DNA from: Hanleya hanleyi
Taxonomy: Eukaryota; Mollusca; Polyplacophora; Lepidopleurida; Hanleyidae
Direction: 5' to 3'
DNA: 64,000 bases
Assembly (NCBI GenBank): GCA_036873755.1
Contig: JAVTVY010036923.1
Location: forward strand, 1-64,000
In this document: in pieces, positions 30,053-41,553 of the stretch
How the letters are laid out: the number at the start of each line of letters is the position of its first letter
Position numbering within the stretch: position 1 is the stretch's first letter
Notes under the pieces: model-generated
Databases searched by the model: none
Told to the model about the DNA's origin: nothing
What the model saw: only the letters and a program-made list of their open reading frames with translations
Translations under genes and position numbers: made by a program

Positions 30053-30890
30053 GTTGCCATTTCTCGTAATTTTTGCAAATAGAAACGCATGTTATACTGT
30101 ACTATAGAATCCTGAGATGTGAGGAGAATATGGCACTATATATCAATTTAATTCTTTGCTCAAATTGCATGAGGGAAAGTTGCATATGTTGTATTTATGT
30201 TGCGGGAAATTCTAGTTCAATTTTGCATCAAATATTTGTTTCCTAATTTGCTAAGCAGGTTTTGTGGAAGGAAAAAAATGAAATTGTTTTTCCATAAATA
30301 TTTGGCCAAAAATAAATATTATTGAAAATCACGTCATTTTGATGTAATCAGAGTTTACGTGGAAAATAAGGCTTTTGTGTTAAATAAAAACAACAATCTA
30401 GCATCGAGGTATTAATTATCGTAAACTAGCGTAAAACCCGTACTTCGGGTGGAGGAAGTATATGTGATGCATGTGCACTGCAGACAACATGTACTCAATA
30501 TTCGCGATTCTATTCAGTATTATTTTTCATAATCGTACACTAAGTACAAGTTGAAAACCAGTTGTTCCACAGATTAGTTTAACATAAACTAAGATAAAGG
30601 TGCTCATACGATCGCATAAATTATAGCCGAAATATAGTATCATATCGCTTACCACCATGACTTCAATCTTCGGAGTAACATTCATCTGAGTTTAAGTACA
30701 AGTTGAACCGGTATAAAGTGGTAGATAATTGTTGGTGGGGTAAGGAAACATATATATTTAGGTAATTCGCATCAACAGAATGTCTATCGAACGTCATAAT
30801 CAATATCGATTATCAGTTAACTTTTTGCTTTCAAATAACTAATATACCCATATTATACGACGGCGTTTCAGAGAGTTAAATGACCCCCCC
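30053..30890. other. Unassigned AT-rich host DNA
   Basis: Nothing identified. Confidence 0.4.
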
Positions 30891-30929
30891 CAACACACAC
30901 AAAAAACACACACACACACACACACACAC
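30891..30929. repeat. (CA)n microsatellite
   Basis: About 15 CA units with an A-run interruption. Confidence 0.95.
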
Positions 30930-30965
30930 CACCTTCATCTGATGGGCACTAAAAGTTTATTTTTT

Positions 30966-32250
30966 CCTACGAAGTAGGCTACAGATCGCAAATTGTCCGG
31001 TAATGAGTGAGTGAGTGAGTGAGTCAGTCCATCAGAGTCCTTTCGTCGGCAAAATAAGGAGAACCATTGACATTAGAACCTTGATTTTTGGCACGAACGT
31101 GCATTAGGGCATTGTTACCAACAAGTTCTGAACTGACCGAATTCTGCTGAGAATTTGATTTATAATTATTTTTTTTATTATTTATTGATAGCTCAGCGAG
31201 TGCACTGTCATGCCCATCGGGAAACCTTGGCTGTATGTTTCACTGTATATATAACACAGTATAAAACGTGATGGAATAATGAAATAGGAAATGCTAATTT
31301 TCCATCATTTGTTAGTGCATTTAACTACACTGCTATTACCAACTTGCCAGCCTACACACAATTCAGTATATTGTTAGAGATATATGTAAGCTGTGGCCTT
31401 TAACGTGTATCCTATTTCACATCCTTGAAACATTTCCTCACAGATCACATCAGGCGTCAAATTCAGGTCAAGTTACAGTTACGCACTGTTGGTGAAATAT
31501 ACTACATCAACCAATTAAGTCAGCCGAAGAAAGAAAGATGTGGCATCATCCTTCAGAATAGTCTGCGTGAGCAACAACGATAAAAGTTTACTGAGGGTGA
31601 AACAAAGCCATGACGGCATGTGCTAGTTTAAAGTGTCTTAATTTATTTTCTTTGGGTAGAATTTAACTAGATAAAGTAAGTAGACGCTATTTATTCGTCT
31701 TTGTACCGATTATGCTCAGGAGAATGGCATGAAATCATTATCTTGTGCAGAGAAGGTGTTGGTCTTGAGTTGAATTACCGTAAACTACATAAATGCTACC
31801 TTTCTACTATAGTACTATATATAAAAATTTGTTGTATTGTTGGGAAAATAATGCGATTCAAAAAGTTGTTTTGATCCTGGACAAGGGCACTGAAAACCAT
31901 TAAAGAGATCGATATATTTTCACACGTAAAGCTTGAAATCTACTGAACTTTTTTATTATTCAATCTGTTTTCTTTAGTTAACAAATTGTAAAATTAAATC
32001 GGCGATAGTTATTTATTTTTGGAATGAAGGCGCAGCAGGAGATTGTTACAACAAGTCTTGAGCTGACCTACTTTTGATGAAAATTTCTGGTGATTTTTGA
32101 TGAAAATCACTGGCGATTCTGACTTGGGCGGTGCCCATCTTAATATAGGCAGGATTCTAACTGGGGGCGGGGATTTCCAAGAGTTCAGTTCGCGTTCCGA
32201 GTCCTAATGCCTACTCTACTTCGTAGGTCCTGTGACGTTAGTCACACTGC
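30966..32250 (+). mobile_element. CCTACGAAGTAG family, copy A
   Basis: Starts cctacgaagtaggctacag, then a (gagt)n run, and ends ...cctactctacttcgtaggtc plus 'ctgtgacgttagtcacactgc'. The ends are partial inverted repeats (cctacgaagtag / ctacttcgtagg). No coding. Internally deleted relative to copy D. Confidence 0.85.
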
Positions 32251-32558
32251 TCATGTGTTTCATTAGTTTCAAGGATTAGTTGTTTTTTGGACATGAACTA
32301 TATTTTATGAAAAAAACCCTCATCTGATCATATCGCCTCACGGTAAAGTCATCACAGCGTTCGCTGTATGAACTAGCATTTTAATGACAACTTAGTGGAG
32401 ATGTAATAGGTTGAAAGGCAGGGGAAATTATCGTAGTCTCACGAATCCATCATATTGATCATATCCAACAATCGGACGATATGTTTATACAAACAGTGCT
32501 GTGTGCAGATTTCGAATAAGTGAGTCCATTAGAATGAGGCCATTGGAAAACAACTAAA
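32251..32558. other. Spacer between copies A and B
   Basis: Nothing identified. Confidence 0.4.
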
Positions 32559-34659
32559 TTCCTACGAAGTAGGCTACAGATCGCAAATTGTCCGGTAATG
32601 AGTCAGTCCATCCGAATCCTTTCGTCGGCAAAATAAGGAGAACCGCTGACATTAGAACCTTGATTTTTGGCATGAACGTGCATTAGGGCATTGTTACCAG
32701 CAAGTTCTGATCTGAAATAATTCTGATTAAAATTAGATTGATAATTAACACTTCAGTATATTGTTATAGATATATGTGAACTGTAGCCTTTAACGTGTAT
32801 CCTATTTCACATTGGCCACATCAGCCTTGAGCCTTCAAATTCAGGTCAAATTACCCACAGCTAAAAATACCCTGTCCCACTGTATGCCACATGGCCCTAT
32901 TACTGAGGTTAATCTTAACTACTGCATATACCCTCAAACAATCAGCGCTGTTTCCATAACTTAAATTGTTAAACCATATCATTGAAATAATATAGCAGAA
33001 AACATTGATGTGAGTTATGATGTGTACACTATGACCAAAGACATGTTCATAATGTGCTAATCGGATAGTTAGGACAATCATTACTTTGCATCAGAGAGTG
33101 TGTGACTTGGATTCAAGGGTTAAGACTTTGGAGGGAAATACAATTTTGACAGCAGAAATATGACCCCGCCATTTGCTGATTAGAGCGATAAAACAGGGTA
33201 GGCTAAATGGACCCTTTTCAATGCAGTATTTCTTGGCATGGATGTGAAAATATGAGGACATACTTTGGGTTTTTTTGTACCTCTTGAATATTGACTATAT
33301 ATCACACTTGGATATAATTTGAACAAAAAATTACATGTGTAAACAAAATATGTCTAAATTTCTCTTGTCATTTCAAATCTTGATCCATTTTGATTCCTTG
33401 ATTAGGGGATACAGAATCACTGCCACGGAGTGTGCTGGTGTGTCACAGCAATGCAATTCCGATTCACACAACGAAGCTGAGGTGGTTTAAGGTTTATCAA
33501 TGAAGAAAATCACCGATCAACCGCCATAGAATATAATGTGAAACAAGAAAACCGGAATAGAACATTCATCAGATTGCCGATACCCAAAATGTGTTCTCAT
33601 ATATCTAGATAACAACGTGATGTAGAGACGCTATTTATTCGTCTTTGTACCGGTTATGCTCAGGAGAATGACATAGAATCATTATTATCTTGTGCAGAGA
33701 AGGTGTTGGTCTTGAGTTGAATTACCGTAAACTACATAAATTACAAGCGTCTAGTCCGTCATTCATAATCCAGCCGTCGTCCATTAGAGAATATCCGCGT
33801 CCATAATCCAAAGACCTATTCCATATTACATATAACAGTATTAGCACTAAATTCAAAAAGACAATCATAGTATACATAAACATAGGCTTGTTTCCTGCAA
33901 GAGAGAAGCGGTCAACAGTTTTCAATGATGCCGGCAAGACATCATGATGTTCCAAAAATATCCAATCCGTATCGCTGATCAGTATTCTTAATCCATAATA
34001 TTCGTTGTAAAGTCGTCACCTAAAGAATGATGTATCTCAGTCACGCTTTGATTATGACTGTTCATATGAGTACCGTGAGGATATTGAAGTACATGGGTTC
34101 ATACGGCCCCTAGCCCCGGGTTAAGCGGAATTAGACACAAGTTACGAAACGTAGCGCCATAGATCTTGCACGCTACGTTCGTATTTTGCTATCAGCATGC
34201 GATATGTATCGCCAAATTTGAGAAACTTTGAGTATGCTACCTTTCTACTATAGTACTATATATAAAAATTTGTTGTATTGTTGGGAAAATAATGTGATTC
34301 AAAAAGTTGTTTTGATCCTGGACAAGGGCACTGAAAACCATTAAAGAGATGTAAATGTATTTTCACACGTAAAAGCTTGAAATCTACTGAACCTATATTA
34401 TTCAATCTGTTTCCTTTAATTAAAAAATTGTAAAATTAAATCGGCGATCGTTATTTATTTTTGGAATGAAGGCGCATTAGGAGACTGTTACCAACAAGTT
34501 CTGAGCTGACCTACTTTTGATGAAAATTTCGGGTGATTTTTGATGAAAATCACTGGCGATTCTGACTTGGGCGGTGCCCATCTTAATATAGGCAGGATTT
34601 CAACTGGGGGTGGGGATTTTCAAGAGTTCAGTTCGCGTTCGAGTCCTAATGGGCACTGC
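32559..34659 (+). mobile_element. CCTACGAAGTAG family, copy B, interrupted
   Basis: The body matches copies C and D but is interrupted at 33741-34234 by an RT-family fragment; the 3' terminal ~40 bp with cttcgtagg is missing. Confidence 0.85.
33741..34234 (-). mobile_element. RT family fragment nested in copy B
   Basis: Contains the family 3' end (ttacaagcgtctagtccgtc), 3' UTR and the last codons of the C-terminal domain (…KFGDTYR, Y.R.. VS on the minus strand). Flanks 'aaactacataaa' and 'tgctacctttc' are contiguous in copy C. Confidence 0.85.
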
Positions 34660-35559
34660 TCATGTATCATATAATGACTACGTTTTTCTATGGCCAAATT
34701 ATACCTAGAGTGTACGTTCTCTTGTATAGCTAGAGAGAGTTTCTTAGCGCACATAGGAACTGTTTATTTCCTTTTTTGTCACATACCCTCCCCTACAGTG
34801 AAATGGAATAAACACAGTTTGTTTTAATGCGATAAATTGATTGAATCGTTCGCTTGGGGCTTGCATTCCGATACGCGGTAGCAGTAAATAAAGCTATATG
34901 GTTTCGCAGATTATTGCCTCCGGGACATATTGCCATACACGAGAAACCCTGTTATCGGAAATGCAGTAAAAACGTTTCGGTGATAGCGTAATTGATTAAT
35001 ACCCACTTGTAGTCAATAGAGCACAAAACTCGGGATATGCATCCAGTCATGTTCTCTTGTTACCTTTCGTTTACGAGAGATTTGATGTTCAAAGCACAAT
35101 GTTAGACGTCATCCATTATTGGGCGGTTTCTTCACAATGTGATACGCTATCGGAAACCTTTTTATCGTCGCTGATTGAATAATTATGTGTTCCGTTCCCA
35201 CAGTTCTCATTTCTTTAACTATCAGAGAGAAAGCGGCGAGGCAACTATTCCCAGAAGACAATTGTTCAATAGCGGAAAATAGACCGCAAAAATATTGATG
35301 TACGTGGCCCCATGTGTTAAGACATGTCATTAATAACCAAGACATTTATTTCCCATCAGGGCTAAACCGTGTCAATAAGATTGGCCTAATTCATCTACAT
35401 AACAAATTCGTTCTAAAAGAAAGCTATAATTGCCTATGGGACGCTCTCTGAATTTCTTGACTGACCTATTCAGGCACTTTCTTTTGAATTGTGTAACAAG
35501 GATTTGTAGCTTTTTTAGGCATTGCAAATTTATGTACTATGCATATGTATCAGACCTCT
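34660..35559. other. Unassigned host DNA
   Basis: Nothing identified. Confidence 0.4.
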
Positions 35560-35945
35560 CAAGTTATACTTTTGCCAAGGCGTGAGATTTGAGTATATCC
35601 GCCCCGGCGATATGAGACCGGCCGAAAAAATGAGAATTTCGAGGCGTCATTTCATACAATTTTTCGCATTTTGTTTCATATAACAGCCTACTATTAAACA
35701 TTTCATCCTTCACGGAGGCTAGAAATGGATACCTTACAACCAAGTCTAGGAAAATTTTGAAATTACTGACTCCTTTTTCTGCAAACTGGAGCAATTTTGA
35801 AGGATTCTTGGTTATTTTAGAAATAATTTCACGAAAATGCCAAGATGCGTGAGATTTTGATATAGCTGCGTGAGAGCGTGAGACAGATCCCAAATGCGTG
35901 AGTCTCACGCCGAATGCGTGAGGGTTGATAGGTCTGATGTATATC
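35560..35945 (-). repeat. Probable dispersed repeat with 'gcgtgag' words
   Basis: Repeated gcgtgag/ctcacgc words at 35850-35925 and an open minus frame (…GVRLTHLGSVSRSHAAISKS) of a kind I recall recurring in marine invertebrate assemblies. Only one copy in this window, so the call rests on memory. Confidence 0.35.
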
Positions 35946-37047
35946 CCTAGCATCTACATCATTGACTGTATTTGACGTGTGGGTGTATTAGCGGATGCAT
36001 GGGGTATCCTAGAATAGTATATAGGTTCCATGGTAGATAATGATTAATTACAAATGATTATTTGATGGGGACAAGATGAACGCCTCGTCAGATAACATCT
36101 CCACCAGCAGAGAGTGTCTCGGTCGAGGTGATGTGCCTAACTACTAATATTAATTTAGCTGTTGCTGACAAATCCTGCATGTGATTTAATTCTCCGTCCT
36201 TCTATTCCTCTGAGGACTATCGGGGACCGTGTTATCGATTCAGGGAATCTTCTTCCTTCTTTTCCTACATCTGTTGGCATACAGAAGCTATGGTGTATCT
36301 ATGTCGAGTGCATAGAACTTTTCATAAGTTTGTCTGATAAAAACTCTCCGGGAAACAGCCATGACTCCGTTTATGCCTCAACGATCTCGAACACCCCAAG
36401 TTATCACCATTTTTTCTTTCCAGATGTAAGACAGACGCGGCGTGCTTCTTGGTGGTTGGCTGACTGAGACTGTTACGAGGTTTTATATTGTGGTATAGAG
36501 AAACTCCTCACAATGCCGGCCCTAATAATCCACACGTAGGTCCGCACGGAGAAATAGCTGTGTGCTTTAATAAGTTCGCTGTTGGTAGCAAGGACCAGTG
36601 ATATACATTCAGTAATCATTGGGGAGACGGGATACGTTACGTGTGACTAATATTACCTACTGTGTAGCATTTGGATTCTGTATACAGTCGGACGCTTTCG
36701 CTGAGTGGGTTGTCGTATTTCAAGCGGTATCCCTCAGACAGCTTAATTTGCCGAGCGTGAGTTTTCACAAACTTCGTTCCAAGGCTCTCGTTCATTTATT
36801 TCTAATCGACTCAAGTTTACAACCCTAGGCTGGTGCGAGAAGTTCAGTTAAAGGGACGGATACTATTGCCTACCTCTCAGTAGTTGGGCGAGCACCAGCG
36901 AGAGGATCAAATATCCAACCTGCGATGAGACGGAAACTGCTTGAAGTTTAACAGGCATCCTGCATACTCACTGATACTAGTCCAAGAGTAAGGACGATAT
37001 CCCAAGACTCTTAAGTAACTTTTGGAAATATCTTTTGTTTTTTGAAA
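35946..37047. other. Upstream region of the GPCR exon
   Basis: No repeat or TATA box that I can assign. Would include any 5' UTR or promoter of the receptor gene. A 101-codon open frame at 36162-36467 has no known motif. Confidence 0.4.
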
Positions 37048-37499
37048 ATGTCAACTCCCACATTTTCCTCTGTTATGGTCACACTGTTGGACGGGATGGA
37101 CAATAATACTTACCAGGCCGCAAATGCATCCGGGATGGGTGGAGGACCCCGAGGGCCAGGGGGACCACCCGGAGGAGAGCCACCAGCCAGTCCAGAAGCT
37201 ATTGTTGGTATCACGATTCTATTTTGTGTAATATGTGCTGCCGGTTTAATAGGAAATGCTCTCGTTATTTTTGTCGTTATAGTGGACAGAAAAATGAGGA
37301 AATCTTCCACAAATCTGTTCATCATGAATTTGGCCATTGCGGATTTGCTGATTATTGCCTTCGGTATTCCCGAAATCACATTGGTGGCGATCAACCGAGG
37401 CTGGCTCCTGGGACAGAACCTCTGCAAATTTAATCGATATGTAATGACCTCTTCTCTGTACGCGTCCGTCCTGACTCTTCTCTCCGTCTGCATTGAACG
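37048..37499 (+). CDS. Class A (rhodopsin-like) GPCR, first coding exon only
   Basis: Host cell-surface receptor, probably a neuropeptide type. Seen: 150 codons plus two bases. The N-terminus has two N-glycosylation sequons (N19, N26) and a Gly/Pro-rich stretch (31-49). TM1 lies at about 52-79 with GN (69-70); TM2 at 89-110 with LAIAD (95-99); extracellular Cys126 begins TM3, which ends in SVCIER (DRY variant E-R). The frame ends at a strong splice donor, cg|gtaagt, inside the Arg codon of (D/E)RY, a classic intron position in this superfamily. ATG 37048 is the first Met in frame. No second exon (TM4-7) is visible in the remaining 26 kb on this strand, so the intron is very long or the exon is an orphan. 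Ligand not predictable. Confidence 0.85.
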
Positions 37500-38871
37500 G
37501 TAAGTCTTCTCATCTTGTGCAATCGCATTACACAATAATGACATCTACGACAGGTGATAATAAATGAACGAATGTTATAATGACATCTACGACAGGTGAT
37601 AATAAATGAACGAATGTTTTTTTTGTTACGACAGGGACGATAATTTGCAGTAAACTAACAACTCTGCCTGGATGGTTTCTTTCTAAGTGTTTCGACAAAT
37701 TTATTTGCCTGTCTGTCGCTACGCGATATTTCCTATTAAGATTATGTGAGCTTTCGTCAAATGCGTTTAGTATTCAATAATTGGATTCCTGGTATTACAC
37801 TTACGTTCGGCAATAAATTCAAAGTGAACGTGTTAGTTATTAGCAGGTTCGGTCTGACAATACCACGCAGATTATCAATCATCCACGAAATGTGCTCGCC
37901 CACCCTGATCGGCTGAGGTCACACGTTAAGAATGTCACATATAGTATATCATTCTTATTTCCCTTTTCACCATGTCCTGCCGTCCAGCAATCCAATGACC
38001 CCACGTGTACTAACCATTAGACCATTTCGGATCCGACAGCCGCAATATCTTTTGCTTGAAAAACAGATGCCGTCGACAGGTTTTAAAAATGAGACAGAGA
38101 TATATATATATACAGAGAGACAGAGAGAGAACGATGGCCATGCCATTTAATCATTATCAATGATTTGTTTTGTATTCTTAGATAGTATTATGTTCCGGAA
38201 ATTTCTCGTTAGAGTTAGAGATATCTTATTTTAGGTGTAAACTATACAAGATATATTCCACAAATGCGCACTATAGTAAATATATCATAATAATATTATA
38301 CCATTAGCAAAAGGATTTGAATCCCATTTCTGAAACAGATCGTTTTGAAGTATCACCGTGAAATATGAAGCATGGGATATTGACGTTGAGCCCTCATTTC
38401 GTGAGAGATATCGGTTTATGGGTTTTTCCTATACTGACAAAGGAGAAATGCATAGGGTCAAGCAACCCTGATATCATGTTAATATTTACTGCACAACAGG
38501 AGGGGCACAGCGGATCTGAGTCCCAGCTGTCTTTATCCGTAGCCGTTGCTATGACCACTTTGTGACCACAATCGCGTTGGATGAACGAAATACTTTCGAC
38601 TGATTTGATCAGAACGTAAGTTGGAAGGCGACGTGAATACATGAACGAATTCCCAAAATACTAGTACATTATTTTTATCCAAATCCAAATGGCAATCTTC
38701 TAAATCAGTCGTCATGAGGTCAACGATTGTATTGGGTTCCTTGAATGTGTGTAGGTATGGTGTCTACTGGGATACTCTCCATAGATAGGGACACTCATTT
38801 TATTGTACCGTCTCGCATGCCCAACATTTCCTATAGTCTATCACAAGTGTATGTTCGAGGGATATGTATTG
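37500..38871. other. Intron/intergenic DNA after the GPCR exon
   Basis: Contains a direct duplication of about 43 bp (37533-37575 and 37577-37619, 'atgacatctacgacaggtga'). No exon seen. Confidence 0.5.
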
Positions 38872-40645
38872 TTGGCCATCCCTGCCAGAATTCGTCATTT
38901 ACAGGATGCCTGTAAATAATATATACCATGGTATAAAATGCCAAGCCTGCCATAATTCGTATTTACAGGGTGCCTGTAAATGCCAAGCCTGCCATAATTC
39001 GTATTTACAGGATGCCTGTAATTATTTTGTACCATGGTATAAAATGCTGAGCCTGCCATAATTCCTATTTACAGGATGCCTGTAAATCGCCAAGCCTGCC
39101 ACAATTCGTATTTACAGGATACCTGTAAATAATATATACCATGGTATAAAATGCCGAGCCAATAGGCTGCCTGTAAATCGCCAAGCCTGCCACAATTCGT
39201 ATTTACAGGATGCCTGTAATTCATTTTAGCCGTAAGTCGTAAATTTTCGCCTTCTTATTACTTCCACCAATGATATGCGCTTTTACAGATTGGTCGGTTT
39301 ACGGTTGGTTGTAGTTTATCTCCGCCCAGATTACTGTAACCATTGTTGAAAGATGGACCAGAGTTTTAAGACGTCAAGTGCATTAATTGCTGTCAGTGGC
39401 CAGACCTGAACACACAGGACAGGGTCACAGTGAGCAATAAAACCAGCTGTGTCAACAGATTAAGACCTCATTATCTAGTCTGCTTGCTTTGATATTTCTT
39501 TGAGCAGGGTTATAAGCGGATTAAACACAGACGGTGGTAGATGACACTGATAAGATGTTATTCCCCTTCTTTTGTAGGCTCCATGATCAAGGCTAACGGT
39601 CGTTTGTTTTAAAACAAATCAGCGATGCTTGCCTTGTCGGAATTAAATGGTCCCGCACATTCACGTCTGCAAAATTATATATCCTCCTATTTAGTATGTG
39701 GACTGTTTTTGGCTGGTAAAATTCAGGTTTTGTGAAATTATGTTTTGGTTTAAATATAGTTTATTCATCTTGATGAAAGGGGAGCGCATTAAGACAGCTT
39801 ATTATTGCGTCTCCTCAGTACAAAAGTAGTTTTTACATCGACCAAATAACAAGCATTGATATATAACAAATAAAGAACTAGGGAAGGCTAAGCATTAAGC
39901 ACCAAATCGATGACCAAATTATTAATAAATTTCAGCTATTGTATTAAAAGGGAGGCTCGGGGTGTCACAATACCAGGACTTCTGGACAAGAGCTAAGAAA
40001 CAAATTATGTTTTGGTACATGCATGACATGGCTATATGTAAATCGACTGAGGGCAGGGTCGATCGACAGGCAGAAGGGAAGATGACCCTGTTTGGAGGTT
40101 GTGTAAAGCCCGGCACCAAATTTGTAAAAGCGCATGTCATTGGTGGAAGTGATAAGAAGGCGAAAATTTACGACTTACGGCTAAAATGAATTACAGGCAT
40201 CCTGTAAATACGAATTGTGGCAGGCTTGGCGATTTACAGGCAGCCTGTAAATAGGAATTATGGCAGGCTCGGCATTTTATACCATGGTATATATTATTTA
40301 CAGGTATCCTGTAAATACGAATTGTGGCAGGCTTGGCGATTTACAGGCATCCTGTAAATAGGAATTATGGCAGGCTCAGCATTTTATACCATGGTACAAA
40401 ATAATTACAGGCATCCTGTAAATACGAATTGTGGCAGGCTTGGCGATTTACAGGCATCCTGTAAATACGAATTATGGCAGGCTCGACAAAATAATTACAG
40501 GCATCCTGTAAATACGAATTGTGGCAGGCTTGGCGATTTACAGGCATCCTGTAAATACGAATTATGGCAGGCTTGGCATTTTATACCATGGTATATATTA
40601 TTTACAGGCACCCTGTAAATGAGGAATTGTGGCAGGGATGGCCAA
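38872..40645. mobile_element. 1.77-kb element with long inverted termini made of palindromic tandem units
   Basis: Ends ttggccatccctgcca and its inverted copy at 40630-40645. Each arm (38872-39288 and 40125-40645) contains several units of the near-palindrome tttacaggatgcctgtaaa, alternating with 'ccaagcctgcca' and the palindrome ataccatggtat, and extends inward through about 75 bp of unique inverted sequence. The core is 39289-40124. A 75-codon open frame at 39962-40189 (plus) runs into the right arm; no transposase motif. Confidence 0.85.
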
Positions 40646-41484
40646 CCATAGATATGTTCTTGAAAAACAAGTGTTGAGCACAATGATATATAAATCGTTA
40701 ACCTTCACTATGCGTTGGTCAGGCCGACGGTATAAGTCTGACCGTTTCTTCGTGGCCATATTCAAGTCGAAAGTTGTACCAGTGTAGGGTCTGGCGATAT
40801 CTTTCTCTGAATAAACCTTTGTTATACGAATGGAACTCAGAGGTTCGGGTATATGAACACTTCCTGTTTACAACACAAATATATGGTAAGCAACATGACT
40901 CAGGTATAGATCCCATACACTGTATCCACGTTCCACCCGTAAATGCAAGGTTTATTAACAAAATGTTACTTGTATTATCCCCACAGAAGTTGCTTTTACG
41001 AATGGGTAAGATGGATACTGGGCATGCAAATATTCAATACAATCAGTTCCCCGACACCACTCCACACATGCGGTTTGGCAACATAAGAGATTTGCAGATT
41101 AATTATTTGTAATTACATATCCTAACACAAAAATGAATGAAGTACTCTACGCCTGGTCTCTTAAGAAATGTTCGATTAAACTTCCAATCTTCGATTAAAT
41201 AATCGATTAGATTGAAATCTAATAGTCTGCAACTTCTAATCTGATTGATAGGTTGATCACAATCTGAGGAGATTGAAATTATGGACAATATGCAATCTAG
41301 CTTTGCAAAGCAAGTTAGAGTTGTTTTAAAGGGGGGGGGAGGGGGAAGAGTTTGATATAATGTCAAACTCAAGAATATTTCGCTCATATGCTAACAACCA
41401 GCTTGAATGACAGAGAAAGCCGGAGTACACGTTGAGAATGATCGCTCAGCAGCAAAGTAACTGGTAAACTTTCGCATATGCACC
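40646..41484. other. Unassigned host DNA
   Basis: An 112-codon open frame at 40774-41112 has no recognisable domain and no splice context that I trust. Confidence 0.4.
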
Positions 41485-41553
41485 GGCGGGGCTCGAACCC
41501 GTGGCGGTTCAGCGGTGTGAGGCTGGTGATCACCAGCCAAGCGCCTTAGATCC
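41485..41553 (-). tRNA. tRNA-like sequence (pseudogene or SINE head)
   Basis: The minus strand shows an A-box-like 'taaggcgcttggct', a strong anticodon-like stem ggctgg/ccagcc and a good B box, gggttcgagccc. The 5' half of the acceptor stem does not pair with ccgccggtg, so it is not a functional tRNA. Perhaps tRNA-Ser/Leu-like. Confidence 0.35.

Noticed and set aside
35564..35953. 129-codon minus frame as a host gene
   Set aside because: Peptide follows gcgtgag repeat words and resembles a dispersed-repeat translation; no splice sites or domain. Kept only as a low-confidence repeat.
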